A DNA stretch of 22,989 bases. Source: Streptosporangiaceae bacterium. Lineage in GTDB: Bacteria; Actinomycetota; Actinomycetes; Streptosporangiales; Streptosporangiaceae. The stretch lies in assembly GCA_030052355.1 (NCBI GenBank), contig JASIGS010000635.1, positions 1 to 22,989 on the forward strand. The letters are read 5' to 3'. Below are positions 22,934 through 22,989 of the stretch, piece by piece. Position 1 is the stretch's first letter. Each line of letters opens with the position of its first letter. The notes beneath the pieces were generated by a model. That model did no database searches, was not told the DNA's origin, and saw only the letters and a list, made by a program, of their open reading frames with translations. The position numbers and the translations under genes are program-made.

Positions 22934-22989
22934 AACAGGCAGAACCTGTAGGGCAGCAGCGTGCAGGCGCGGATGAGGACGGAGCCACC

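Noticed and set aside
1..22989. CRISPR arrays, tRNA or rRNA genes, insertion sequences, integrase or toxin-antitoxin genes
   Set aside because: None was seen on either strand; the only long repeats are the paralogous transporter segments.

Overview
The window is chromosomal DNA from a high-GC actinomycete. The evidence is the G/C-rich third codon positions, frequent ATGA/GTGA start-stop overlaps, TANNNT-type -10 boxes, and typical actinobacterial genes (a GarA-like FHA protein next to an FtsR-like MerR regulator; a CDP-alcohol phosphatidyltransferase next to a mannose-1-phosphate guanylyltransferase-like fusion). I see no rRNA, tRNA, CRISPR array, insertion sequence or phage gene. The exact genus cannot be read from the sequence.

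Layout. 1-1580 (-): 5' part of a GH15 glucoamylase/trehalase-type enzyme, running off the left edge. 1811-2227 (+): small DUF1269-like protein. 2250-6090 (-): a tandemly duplicated two-gene module, each copy a PHS-family major facilitator (predicted phosphate:H+ symporter) overlapping a universal stress protein. 6177-6587 (-): AdoMet decarboxylase. Divergent from it, 6654-9650 (+) is a tightly overlapped four-gene operon: BpsA-like aminopropyltransferase, GNAT acyltransferase, FkbH-like HAD/acyltransferase and acyl carrier protein. A strong hairpin at 9670-9710 closes it. 9728-10852 (-): secreted repeat (beta-propeller-like) protein. 11069-16290 (+): an ABC transporter of two genes, a double-domain permease and an unusual 1160-residue ATPase carrying an AAA-associated domain and two tandem KdpD-sensor/USP modules. 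16301-17710 (-): PQQ-type beta-propeller lipoprotein. 17762-20957 (+): CDP-alcohol phosphatidyltransferase and a nucleotidyltransferase/phosphomannomutase-like fusion. 20958-21436: gene-poor gap. 21437-22833 (+): zinc-ribbon FHA protein and MerR regulator. The window ends in a probable promoter/leader for a gene just outside.

Two systems look least described. (a) The polyamine-type cluster speD / bpsA-GNAT-fkbH-ACP: decarboxylated AdoMet supplies aminopropyl groups to build a branched polyamine, while FkbH plus ACP should make glyceryl-S-ACP. The obvious inference is an acyl(glyceryl)-polyamine product joined by the GNAT. (b) The ABC ATPase fused to two KdpD-type sensor units that have lost different motifs, without a histidine kinase. 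This suggests an importer gated directly by a cytoplasmic ligand, possibly a nucleotide second messenger. A third theme is gene expression from probable leaderless promoters: three minus-strand genes (MFS1, MFS2, speD) have a TANNNT box exactly 7 nt before ATG, and a pair of related palindromes 20 bp apart overlaps one of them.
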